A DNA stretch of 45,808 nt from the NCBI RefSeq assembly GCF_015546965.1, contig NZ_JADMUF010000014.1, forward strand, positions 1 to 45,808, written 5' to 3'. Of this stretch, positions 19,356 to 27,319 are shown piece by piece (the stretch's first letter is position 1; each line of letters begins with the position of its first letter). This stretch comes from Collinsella aerofaciens. GTDB lineage: Bacteria; Actinomycetota; Coriobacteriia; Coriobacteriales; Coriobacteriaceae. Below the pieces are notes generated by a model. It was not told where the DNA came from. It did no database searches and was given only the letters and a program-made list of their open reading frames with translations. The position numbers and the translations under genes are program-made.

Positions 19356-19416
19356 GTAATGAGTATCCGTACTCATATACCAGTTGGTCCTACCGACAAA
19401 AGAAAGGGGAGAGAAC

Positions 19417-20373
19417 GTGAACAACTTGCTACGTTTGATTGGAAGGCGTCTTGTGGCGCTGCCGATCATGGCATTGGGCGTCACCGTCCTGGTGTTCTTC
19501 CTTATGTCGTTCTCCAAGACCGACCCCGCCTACACGGCGTTGGGTGACGGTGCCTCGCCCGAGGCGGTTGCCGAGTACCATGAGAAGTATGGTCTGGACG
19601 ACCCCTGGCCCGTGCGTTACGTGCGCTATATGGGCGATCTGATCCATGGCGATATGGGCACCTATGGTGCTGCTCGCAACTCCGTTGCCAAGCGCATCTC
19701 CACGGCCCTGCCCGTCACGATGCAGCTGACCTTCATCGGTCTTGCCATCGGTGCGGTCGTTTCGTTTTTGCTCGGCGTCATCGCGGCTCTGTATCGCGAC
19801 AAATGGCCGGACCAAGTGATCCGCGTCTTTTCCATCGCCGGCTTGGCAACCCCGTCGTTCTGGCTTGCCGTTCTGTTGATCCTGCTGTTCTCTTCCTACC
19901 TTAAGGTGCTCCCGGCATCGGGTGCTCTGCCTCACTTCACCACGAATCCGGTTGGCTATCTGGGACGTATGATTATGCCCGCTATCGCCTTGGCATTTCC
20001 GCTGACGGGCCAGATGACTCGTATCGTGCGTACCGCCATGGTCGAGGAGCTCGATAAGGATTATGTCCGTATGGCTCGCGGCGCCGGCGTTCCCGAGAAG
20101 GTCGTCGTCGGCATCAACGTTCTTCGCAATGCGCTGATCACCCCGGTCACCACCCTCGGTCTTAAGATCGGTTACCTCATGGGCGGCGCCGTCGTCATCG
20201 AGGTTATCTTCAACCTCCCCGGCATGGGCACCGCGATTCTGCAGGGCGTTCAGGGCAACGAGGCGAACCTGGTTCAGGGCGTCGTTATCGTCGTTGCTCT
20301 TGCCTTCATCATCATCAACATCGTGGTTGACATGCTCTACCTGCTCATCAACCCGCGCATCAGGACGGTGTAG
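19417..20373 (+). CDS. ABC transporter permease (DppB/OppB type)
   Basis: A 318-aa inner-membrane permease with about six spans and the usual DppB-type N terminus (LLRLIGRRLVALPIMALGVTVLVF is the first span region). The cytoplasmic EAA-type loop is seen in DYVRMARGAGVPEKVVVGINVLRNALI. First permease subunit of the putative sialic acid importer. Start is GTG at 19417, supported by AAAGGGGAGAG just upstream; earlier in-frame codons lack a site. The next gene begins 3 bases after its stop. Confidence 0.9.
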   Translation: MNNLLRLIGRRLVALPIMALGVTVLVFFLMSFSKTDPAYTALGDGASPEAVAEYHEKYGLDDPWPVRYVRYMGDLIHGDMGTYGAARNSVAKRISTALPVTMQLTFIGLAIGAVVSFLLGVIAALYRDKWPDQVIRVFSIAGLATPSFWLAVLLILLFSSYLKVLPASGALPHFTTNPVGYLGRMIMPAIALAFPLTGQMTRIVRTAMVEELDKDYVRMARGAGVPEKVVVGINVLRNALITPVTTLGLKIGYLMGGAVVIEVIFNLPGMGTAILQGVQGNEANLVQGVVIVVALAFIIINIVVDMLYLLINPRIRTV

Positions 20374-20376
20374 ATT

Positions 20377-22392
20377 ATGGTAAAGATTCGAGAGAAGCAA
20401 ACCGAGCAGCTCGAGAAGGCTGCCTCCAAGGGGCTCAAGCTCGGTGGCTGGAAGAAGATGACGCTGTCTTCTAAGATTGCCGCCGTCGTGCTGGTGCTGG
20501 TCGCCCTGACTGCGATTCTGGCGCCCCTTCTTGCCCCCTATAGCCCGGTCGAGATCTTTACGGCTCGCCAGGCTCCCGGCAACGGATTTATCTTCGGTAC
20601 CGACGATAAGGGTCGCGACATTCTGTCGCGTATGCTCTACGGTGGTCGTTACTCGCTGATCATCGGCTTTGGCGCCACCGCCATGGCTCTGGTCTGCGGC
20701 TCGGTCGTGGGCGCCCTTGCAGCGGTTTCGCGCAAGGCCGTCTCCGAGACGATCATGCGTATCTTGGACATCATCATGTCCATCCCGGGCATCGCCCTCG
20801 CGGCCGTCTTCGTCTCCATCCTGGGCAACTCCGTGCCGTCGATCATCTTCGCCATCGGCTTTATGTACACTCCGCAGATTGCCCGTATCGTGCGCGCCAA
20901 TATCGTGTCCGAGTATGGCGAGGACTATGTCCGCGCGGTCATCGTTTCCGGCGCCAAGGCTCCGTGGATTTTGATCAAGCATGTTCTGCGTAACTGCATC
21001 GCCCCGATCATGGTCTTCACCGTTACCCTGGTCGCCGACGCCATCATCTTCGAGGCCTCGCTGACCTTCATCGGCGCTGGTATTCAGGAGCCCACCGCTA
21101 CCTGGGGCAACATCCTCGCCGACGCCCGCGGCGGCGTGCTCGCCGGCCGTTGGTGGCAGGCGCTGTTCCCGGGCCTGGCCATCATGATCACCTGCCTGGC
21201 GCTCAACATCCTTTCCGAGGGCATTACCGACGCCATGGCCGCTGCTCCCTCCGCCGCCCTGGATCCGACCGATTCCTCCAAGCGCCGCGAGGCCGACCTG
21301 CTGGTTTCCGACCCCGTTCGTGCCTACAAGGAGCAGGCTCAGTCCCTCTCCGCTCGCCTTGGCGCCCTGCGCGATGTCGAGCTCAAGCGTGATGATCGCC
21401 ATGTGCCCGATGAGTCCGTTGAGCCGATCCTTTCAGTCCGCGATTTCTGCATCCAGTTTGAGCACCACGGTGATATCAACGTCGTCGACCACGTTAACTT
21501 TGACGTCCGTCCCGGCCAGACTATGGGCCTGGTGGGCGAGTCCGGCTGCGGTAAGTCCATCACCACGCTGGCCATCATGGGCCTGACCGACGATGACGAG
21601 CATCTTTCCGGTGAGGTTCTCTGGGAGGGCCGCGACCTGCTCAAGATGAGCAAGAAGGAGTGGTTCGGCCTGCGCGGTACCGATATCGCCATGGTCTACC
21701 AGGACGCCCTATCTTCGCTCAACCCCTCTATGCTCATCTCTGCCCAGATGAAGCAGCTTACCAAGCGCGGCGGAACCCGCAGCGCCGAGGAGCTCCTGGA
21801 GCTCGTCGGCCTCGATCCCAAGCGCACGCTCGAGAGCTATCCGCACGAGCTTTCCGGCGGCCAGCGTCAGCGTGTCCTGATCGCTATGGCCCTTACCCGC
21901 GACCCCAAGCTGGTCATCTGCGACGAGCCCACGACCGCTCTGGACGTTACCGTCCAGAAGCAGGTCATCAAGCTGCTCAACGATCTTCAGGCCAAGCTCG
22001 GCTTTGCCATGATCTTCGTTTCGCATGACCTGGCTCTGGTCGCCGAGGTTGCCCATAACATCACGGTTATGTACGCTGGCCAGGTTATCGAGCAGGCACC
22101 CACCAAGGAGCTGCTCACCAACCCGATCCACGAGTACACCCGCGGTCTTCTGGGCTCCGTTCTGTCCATCGAGAGCGGTTCGGGTCGCCTGCACCAGGTG
22201 CCCGGCGCCGTTCCGAGCCCGCGCGATTTCCCCAAGGGCGATCGCTTCGCGCCCCGCTCGAGCCATCCGCGTATTGGCTTGGACACCCGTCCGGTCTTCA
22301 AGCGCGTGCCTGGCACCGAGCACTTCTATTCCGAGCTCCCCGACGAGGTGCTCAAGGCAAATGGTTTGACCCCTCACGCGGAGGTGATGTAG
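20377..22392 (+). CDS. fused ABC permease (DppC-like) and ATPase (DppD-like)
   Basis: A 671-aa single-chain fusion of two subunits that are normally separate. Residues 1-~300 are a DppC-type permease (DDKGRDILSRMLYGGRYSL near the start of the core; EAA loop DYVRAVIVSGAKAPWILIKH). A hydrophilic, charged linker of about 50 residues follows. From about 350 there is an ABC ATPase: Walker A GESGCGKS near 387, Q-loop region MVYQDALSSLNP, signature LSGGQRQR near 492, Walker B VICDEP. The C-terminal oligo_HPY-like tail lacks the usual cysteines (GDRFAPRSS in place of GCxFxxRC). No internal stop or frameshift is visible. It is followed without spacing by the second ATPase gene. Confidence 0.9.
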   Translation: MVKIREKQTEQLEKAASKGLKLGGWKKMTLSSKIAAVVLVLVALTAILAPLLAPYSPVEIFTARQAPGNGFIFGTDDKGRDILSRMLYGGRYSLIIGFGATAMALVCGSVVGALAAVSRKAVSETIMRILDIIMSIPGIALAAVFVSILGNSVPSIIFAIGFMYTPQIARIVRANIVSEYGEDYVRAVIVSGAKAPWILIKHVLRNCIAPIMVFTVTLVADAIIFEASLTFIGAGIQEPTATWGNILADARGGVLAGRWWQALFPGLAIMITCLALNILSEGITDAMAAAPSAALDPTDSSKRREADLLVSDPVRAYKEQAQSLSARLGALRDVELKRDDRHVPDESVEPILSVRDFCIQFEHHGDINVVDHVNFDVRPGQTMGLVGESGCGKSITTLAIMGLTDDDEHLSGEVLWEGRDLLKMSKKEWFGLRGTDIAMVYQDALSSLNPSMLISAQMKQLTKRGGTRSAEELLELVGLDPKRTLESYPHELSGGQRQRVLIAMALTRDPKLVICDEPTTALDVTVQKQVIKLLNDLQAKLGFAMIFVSHDLALVAEVAHNITVMYAGQVIEQAPTKELLTNPIHEYTRGLLGSVLSIESGSGRLHQVPGAVPSPRDFPKGDRFAPRSSHPRIGLDTRPVFKRVPGTEHFYSELPDEVLKANGLTPHAEVM

Positions 22393-23220
22393 ATGAGCGA
22401 GACCGCAGTAAACGGCGTCGAGCCGATCATCTTCCTTGATGACGTCCACGTCACCTTTAGGACCCGTACCGGCTCGATTCTGCACCCCAACCTGGTTCAC
22501 GCCGTCCAGGGTGTAACGATTAAGCTCATGCCCGGTCAGACGATTGGCATCGTCGGCGAGTCCGGTTGCGGTAAGTCCACCACCGCTAACGTCATGTGCG
22601 GCCTGCAGGCCCCCACGAGCGGCAAGGTCTACTTTAAGGGCAAGGACGTTACCAAACGTACCGCCGAGGACCGTCGCCACATGGGTCGCGTCATCTCGGT
22701 CGTGTTCCAGAACCCGGCCACGGCGCTCAACCCCCGCATGGTCGTTCGCGAGCAGCTGCTCGACCCCATGCGCGTCCACAACCTGGGTACCGAGGCCGAG
22801 CAGGAGAAGCGCGTCAAGGAACTCTTGGAGCTCACCGGTCTGCCCAGCTCCGCTGCCGAGGTTCTTCCCGGCCAGCTTTCGGGCGGCCAGCGTCAGCGCG
22901 TCGCAATTGCCCGTGCCCTGTCGCTGAACCCCGATGCCATCATCGCCGACGAGCCCACCTCGGCTCTGGACGTTTCGGTCCGCGCGCAGATTCTGAACCT
23001 GCTGACCGACCTTAAGAAGGAGCTCGGCCTGGCCATGGTGTTCATCAGCCATGACATCCAGACGGTCCGCTATATCTCTGACGACATCATCGTTATGAAT
23101 GGCGGCAAGATCGTCGAGCAGGGCGAGGCCAAGCAGGTCTTCCAGCACCCCCAGGACCCCTACACCAAGATGCTGCTCGGCGCTGCGCCGTCGCTGCTGC
23201 ATCCCAAGCTCGGCGAGTAG
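22393..23220 (+). CDS. ABC transporter ATP-binding protein (DppF/OppF type)
   Basis: A 275-aa ATPase that starts at the base following the preceding stop codon. Walker A GESGCGKS begins at residue 55. LSGGQRQRV, Walker B IIADEPTSALDV and the switch His in FISHDIQTV are present. It lacks almost all of the C-terminal oligo_HPY domain and its four cysteines seen in classic OppF, ending shortly after HPQDPYTKMLL. With the fused protein it should form the ATPase pair of the importer. Substrate assignment rests on context only. Confidence 0.9.
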   Translation: MSETAVNGVEPIIFLDDVHVTFRTRTGSILHPNLVHAVQGVTIKLMPGQTIGIVGESGCGKSTTANVMCGLQAPTSGKVYFKGKDVTKRTAEDRRHMGRVISVVFQNPATALNPRMVVREQLLDPMRVHNLGTEAEQEKRVKELLELTGLPSSAAEVLPGQLSGGQRQRVAIARALSLNPDAIIADEPTSALDVSVRAQILNLLTDLKKELGLAMVFISHDIQTVRYISDDIIVMNGGKIVEQGEAKQVFQHPQDPYTKMLLGAAPSLLHPKLGE

Positions 23221-23236
23221 CCTCGCTTTCCTTCCC

Positions 23237-23264
23237 GTGCGCCCGGTTCCCTTGCCGGGCGCAC
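23237..23264 (+). terminator. intra-operon hairpin before the esterase gene
   Basis: A perfect 10-bp GC-rich stem GTGCGCCCGG (23237-23246) / CCGGGCGCAC (23255-23264) with an 8-base loop. No T-run follows. It divides transporter from catabolic genes and may act as a processing or stabilising stem. Confidence 0.4.
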
Positions 23265-23300
23265 CTCCGTTGCGATTTCGAAAGGTTGGGTTCACGAGCC

Positions 23301-24278
23301 ATGCCAAGTGCTCAGGAGCTACAACATCAATTTGGTGAATATCGAGGCGCCATGCCCCGTCCATCAGATTTCGATCTCTTTTGGAAGGATCGCATGGCCG
23401 AGGCCGACGCCGTCGGGCTTGACTATGCGATCGAGACGGCATCGGTCGCCGATGCCGCGACCTGCCAGCTTTTCGACCTCTGGTATACCGGCATGTGCGG
23501 CGCGCGCCTGCATGCCAAGTACCTTAAACCCGTCTCGGACGAGCCCGTGCCGCTGGTGCTACAGTTCCACGGCTATCCGGGTGCAAGCCGCAGCTGGTTT
23601 GAGCAGGCGTCGTTTGCGGGCATGGGCATGGCACTCATCGCTCTCGATTGTCCTGGCCAGGGTGGCCCCTCCGAGGATATTGGTGGATTTGAAGGCACGA
23701 CGGTTGCCGGTCATATCGTCGCCGGTATCGACGGCGACCCGGCCAACCTCTACTATGTCCGCTTGCACCAAGATATTCGCATCCTGTGCCGCATCGTTCG
23801 CGAGCTCGAGGGCATCGATCTTTCCCGCGTATTTGTGAACGGCGCGTCGCAGGGCGGCGGTCTGGGCATTGCGACCTGTGCGCTTAACAGCGAGCTTATC
23901 AATCGCGCCGCCATCCTCTATCCCTTCCTGTCAGATTTCCGCCTGGTCTGGGATTTGGATGCCGACGACATTGCCTACGAGGGCCTGCGCTATTGGTCTC
24001 GCTGGTTTGACGAGGACTCGACTCGTATTGACGAAGCCTATGCCAAGCTGGCGTACTTCGATTCCAAGAACTTTGCCCCTATGGTCAAATGCCCCGTGCT
24101 GTTTGGCACCGGCACAGCCGATATCGTCTGTCCGCCAGCGACGCAGTTTGCGGTCTATAACAACCTGACCTGCGAAAAGCGTCATGAGTTCTTTGAAGGC
24201 TTTGGCCACGAGGAGATTCAGGATTTTGACGATCTGATCATTCCGTTTTTCTGCAAGGGAGGGGAGGCTCATGTCTAA
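23301..24278 (+). CDS. AXE1-family acetyl esterase, possible sialate O-acetylesterase
   Basis: A 325-aa alpha/beta hydrolase of the acetyl xylan esterase/cephalosporin-C deacetylase (AXE1) family. Complete triad: Ser183 in NGASQGGG, Asp274 in GTADIVCPP, His303 in GFGHEEI. Oxyanion-hole region is FHGYPG. No signal peptide, so it acts in the cytoplasm after import. AXE1 esterases occur in other bacterial sialic acid loci; removal of O-acetyl groups from imported sialic acids is the likely job here, though deacetylation of another sugar is possible. ATG at 23301 has only a weak ribosome site; TTG at 23286 is the alternative. Overlaps the next gene by 8 bases. Confidence 0.8.
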   Translation: MPSAQELQHQFGEYRGAMPRPSDFDLFWKDRMAEADAVGLDYAIETASVADAATCQLFDLWYTGMCGARLHAKYLKPVSDEPVPLVLQFHGYPGASRSWFEQASFAGMGMALIALDCPGQGGPSEDIGGFEGTTVAGHIVAGIDGDPANLYYVRLHQDIRILCRIVRELEGIDLSRVFVNGASQGGGLGIATCALNSELINRAAILYPFLSDFRLVWDLDADDIAYEGLRYWSRWFDEDSTRIDEAYAKLAYFDSKNFAPMVKCPVLFGTGTADIVCPPATQFAVYNNLTCEKRHEFFEGFGHEEIQDFDDLIIPFFCKGGEAHV

Positions 24279-25122
24279 GTGCGAGAGCAATGTTGACGAG
24301 CTGATTGTCCCCGGACTCGTGGGAATTCCTGGAACGGTTTCGTCAAGGCTCGCAGAATATCGGGACTGGCGCGGTGATGTCCAAGCAGATGTTTCTGATT
24401 TAGAGACATGCGCTTCGAATCTTGAGATTCAAGGCCTGGCCATAACGGCGATTGACTTTGTTAACCCCTGCGCCCGTTACTCGGAGGTCTCCTTTGAGCT
24501 CGGTGACGATGCGATTCACGCTCGTTTGATCGAGCCTGTCGGTCGTGCCCGAGTATCTGAGCGCGTGCCGCTGTGCCTGATGTTCCACGACATCGATCGG
24601 CCTGTGCGCGGCTGGCATCACATGACGAGATTTGCCGCCATGGGGTATGCCGTTCTCGCGCTGGATGACGATGTTACTGGTGCGGACGACCTGCAGCGGG
24701 GGATTTCTTCGCCCGCATTTGTCAGGCGCGTCCGTTGGGGCTGCGCGTTGGCGAAGGTCGCGCGCAATCTTGATGGCATGGACCCCGACCGCATCTTTGC
24801 ATGGGGCGAGGGTCTTGGCGGCGGAGTCGCGCTGGCGGTTTCTGCTCTGGACGAGCGGGGCCTCGCCTGCACGGCGGTTGCCAATCCGCTTCCTGGCGGC
24901 CTTGAGGCGCTGTCGTCTCGGGTGCGCGGATCGGTGCTCATGGGCACATCGCTTATGGATACCGTGAGCGATCCCAAGGATCAGTTTGCCGTATTCAACG
25001 GTCTTGAGTGTGACCGGAGGCATATCATCTATGCAAAATACGCTCACGAGCGCATCAATGCGTTCGAAAACGAAGTCGTCGACTTTTTTAACCAAACGTT
25101 CTACTCGTGTTCTTTGGCCTAG
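24271..25122 (+). CDS. AXE1-like paralogue lacking the nucleophile serine (probable pseudoenzyme)
   Basis: A 283-aa protein that aligns with the preceding esterase along most of its length. The nucleophile elbow GASQGGG is replaced by GEGLGGG, so the catalytic Ser is Gly181. The acid region (Asp230 in MDTVSDP) and His259 (KYAHERI) persist, followed by the matching DQFAVFNGLECDRRH. The FHGYPG oxyanion motif has become FHDIDR. It is intact, with a good ribosome site (AAGGGAGGGGAGG), so it is expressed rather than decaying. It may bind and regulate its partner or a sugar. The overlap with the upstream gene implies coupled synthesis. Function unknown. Confidence 0.75.
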   Translation: MSKCESNVDELIVPGLVGIPGTVSSRLAEYRDWRGDVQADVSDLETCASNLEIQGLAITAIDFVNPCARYSEVSFELGDDAIHARLIEPVGRARVSERVPLCLMFHDIDRPVRGWHHMTRFAAMGYAVLALDDDVTGADDLQRGISSPAFVRRVRWGCALAKVARNLDGMDPDRIFAWGEGLGGGVALAVSALDERGLACTAVANPLPGGLEALSSRVRGSVLMGTSLMDTVSDPKDQFAVFNGLECDRRHIIYAKYAHERINAFENEVVDFFNQTFYSCSLA

Positions 25123-25190
25123 ACGGCCTGGACACTGCCAACAAGAGTGGGTGGCATAGGGCCGCCCGCCAGACAGCTAAGGAGATTCTT

Positions 25191-26111
25191 GTGGCAACTC
25201 AGAAATTCACCGGCGTTATCCCTCCCGTCGTTGTTCCCGATACCGAAGATCACCAGCTCGACGTTGCCTCCTTTGAGCGCAGCATCAACCGCATGATCGA
25301 TGCCGGCGTCGATGGCCTGTTCTTCTTGGGATCCTCGGGCGAGGTCGTCTTCTCCACCGACGAGCGCCGTCGCCAGATTATCGCCGAGGCCGTGCGTATC
25401 GTCGACCACCGCGTTCCCGTTCTGGTCGGCATCATCGATACCGAGACCGAGCGCATGATCGAGCACGGCAAGGTCGCCCAGGAGCTGGGCGCCGATGCCC
25501 TCGTCGCCACCTGCCCGTTCTATGCCCTGCAGGGCATGACCGAGGTCGAGGAGCACTTCCGCATCCTGCACGAGGAGCTCGACCTGCCCATCTTTGCCTA
25601 TGACATTCCCGTCTGCGTCCACACCAAGCTCCCCTGGAAGCTCCTTGCCAAGCTCGGTGCCGAGGGCGTTCTGGCCGGCGTCAAGGATTCCTCGGGTGAT
25701 GACATCTCGTTCCGCTACCTCGTTCAGGAGAACGAGAAGAACGGCCATCCGATGAGCATCCTCACCGGTCACGAGGTTGTTGTCGACGGCGCTTACCTCG
25801 GTGGCGCCGACGGTTCCGTCCCGGGTCTCGCCAACGTTGAGCCCGAGGGCTACGTGCGTCAGTGGAAGGCCGCTCAGGCTGGTGACTGGGCTACCGTCAA
25901 GGCCGAGCAGGATCGCCTCAATGAGATTTCGCACATCTGGGATGTCACCTCGGGCGTCCAGGGCTATGCCGGTGGCGTCGGCGCCTTCAAGACCGCTATG
26001 AACCTCATGGGCATCTTCGACAGCCCGACCATGCCGCGCCCGGTGAAGGCCATGACCGGCGAGAACGTTGAGGCGATTAAGAAGGTCCTCCAGGACAACG
26101 GTCTCCTTTAA
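25191..26111 (+). CDS. nanA: DapA-family aldolase, probable N-acetylneuraminate lyase
   Basis: A 306-aa class I aldolase of the dihydrodipicolinate synthase/N-acetylneuraminate lyase family. Schiff-base Lys165 in GVKDSSGD and Tyr137 in FAYDIP fall at the same positions as in E. coli NanA. The GSSGE loop binds the pyruvate carboxylate. With nanK- and nanE-like genes directly downstream it probably splits N-acetylneuraminate into ManNAc and pyruvate. Family sequences alone do not always separate this from related keto-acid aldolases. Start is GTG at 25191 with TAAGGAG 6 bases upstream. Codon use is highly biased. Confidence 0.78.
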   Translation: MATQKFTGVIPPVVVPDTEDHQLDVASFERSINRMIDAGVDGLFFLGSSGEVVFSTDERRRQIIAEAVRIVDHRVPVLVGIIDTETERMIEHGKVAQELGADALVATCPFYALQGMTEVEEHFRILHEELDLPIFAYDIPVCVHTKLPWKLLAKLGAEGVLAGVKDSSGDDISFRYLVQENEKNGHPMSILTGHEVVVDGAYLGGADGSVPGLANVEPEGYVRQWKAAQAGDWATVKAEQDRLNEISHIWDVTSGVQGYAGGVGAFKTAMNLMGIFDSPTMPRPVKAMTGENVEAIKKVLQDNGLL

Positions 26112-26114
26112 AGC

Positions 26115-26210
26115 TTTTCCAGGCACCCGACCTCGCCGTTCAACCGTGCGGCCATGACCCATTAGGTCAATGGTCACACGGTTTCTCGGCGATCTCGGGC
26201 ACCTGGAAAA
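26115..26210 (+). repeat. long imperfect inverted repeat between nanA and nanK
   Basis: A 96-base hairpin almost fills the nanA-nanK gap. The outer arms begin TTTTCCAGG (26115-26123) and end CCTGGAAAA (26202-26210), with CCCGA/TCGGG and CGCCG/CGGCG continuing the stem across a few mismatches. Inside, AACCGTG (26142-26148) pairs with CACGGTT (26177-26183), and TGACC (26155-26159) with GGTCA (26165-26169). The tail is CCTTTACTGC, so it is not a standard terminator. It may be an RNase III or processing site, or a small palindromic insertion. Confidence 0.6.
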
Positions 26211-26283
26211 CCTTTACTGCGCTGTGGCGGCTAGCCTGACGGCGCATTTCCTGTAGTTGTTTTTATCTCCTAAGGAGAGCGAC

Positions 26284-27249
26284 ATGGAGAACAAGTACGT
26301 CTGCTCTGTCGATATCGGCGGAACTAAGATCGCGACTGCCATCATGGAGTACCCGGCTGACGGTAGTGTGCCCCATCCCGTTTTTGAGGCCGAGGTTCCT
26401 ACCGAGGCCCAGGAGGGCGGCGAGGCCGTCTTCCAGCGTATCGAGGCGTCCATCAAGGCTGCTCTCGAGGCGAATCCCGATGTCGAGGTCCTCGGTGTCG
26501 GTATCGGTGCCGCCGGTGTCGTCGACCCCAAGACGGGCGCCATCGCGTATGCCAACGAGATCATGCCCGGCTGGTCCGGCGTTCAGTTGGGGCCGCGTCT
26601 GCGCGAGGACCTCGGTCTCCCCGTTGCCGTTGTGGGCGACGTGCAGGCTCATGCTCTGGGCGAGGCCCACTGGGGTGTCGGCAAGGGCAAGTTCTCCGTC
26701 TTGTGCCTGGGCATCGGCACGGGCATCGGCGGCGCATATGTCGAGAACGGCCGCGTGATGCAGGGCTTCCATGGTGCTGCCGGCCATATGGGCCACATCG
26801 AGTGCTCGGCTGCCGCCGGCATTCCCTGTGCCTGCGGGCGTTCCGGCCATCTTGAATCGGTTGCTTCGGGCACTTCCATTGGTCGAATGTACGATGAGCG
26901 CTTTGGTCGCGTCGACCCCAGCCGTCCTTCGGTTGGTCGCGATGTGAACGACCTGTGCCGTGCGGGCGACGCAAAGGCGACCGAGGTCATCCATGACGCC
27001 GGCTTTGCGCTGGGTGCCAGCTTGGGCTCGCTCGCTAACATCTTGGACCCTGAGGTCATCGTGCTTTCGGGCGGCGTGATTCACCAGGGTCCCGATTGGC
27101 GTTCGCAGACGTGGAAGGATTCGGTGCACGAGGGCTATGCCAGCCAGGCGCTCGATCCGCTTCAGGACACGCCGATCCTCATCGGTTCTCTGGAGGGCGA
27201 TGCTCCGCTCATCGGTGCCGCTGAGCATCTTCTTGCCTCGTTGAAGTAA
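26284..27249 (+). CDS. nanK: ROK-family sugar kinase, probable N-acetylmannosamine kinase
   Basis: A 321-aa ROK kinase. Phosphate loop DIGGTKIATAIM at the N terminus, adenosine motif GIGTGIGGAYV, catalytic Asp region VVGDVQAHALGEAHWG, and the ROK zinc site GHIECSAAAGIPCACGRSGHLES. The last zinc Cys (CxCGxxGC) is His here. No DNA-binding domain, so it is a kinase rather than a repressor. Between nanA and nanE it should convert ManNAc to ManNAc-6-P; glucokinase activity is a possible alternative. ATG at 26284 has AAGGAG 6 bases upstream. Confidence 0.8.
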   Translation: MENKYVCSVDIGGTKIATAIMEYPADGSVPHPVFEAEVPTEAQEGGEAVFQRIEASIKAALEANPDVEVLGVGIGAAGVVDPKTGAIAYANEIMPGWSGVQLGPRLREDLGLPVAVVGDVQAHALGEAHWGVGKGKFSVLCLGIGTGIGGAYVENGRVMQGFHGAAGHMGHIECSAAAGIPCACGRSGHLESVASGTSIGRMYDERFGRVDPSRPSVGRDVNDLCRAGDAKATEVIHDAGFALGASLGSLANILDPEVIVLSGGVIHQGPDWRSQTWKDSVHEGYASQALDPLQDTPILIGSLEGDAPLIGAAEHLLASLK

Positions 27250-27265
27250 ACGTATCTTCTGTAGG

Positions 27266-27296
27266 AGCCTCCCGAGACAACACGCCTCGGGAGGCT
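27266..27296 (+). terminator. hairpin between nanK and nanE
   Basis: A perfect 11-bp stem AGCCTCCCGAG (27266-27276) / CTCGGGAGGCT (27286-27296), followed by GTTCTGAG rather than a T-run. Probably a partial terminator or stabilising stem inside the operon. Confidence 0.45.
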
Positions 27297-27319
27297 GTTC
27301 TGAGAAAGGTTACAGCCTT

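Noticed and set aside
26115-26210. Standard rho-independent terminator after nanA
   Set aside because: The hairpin is too long and irregular and is followed by CCTTTACTGC rather than a T-run.
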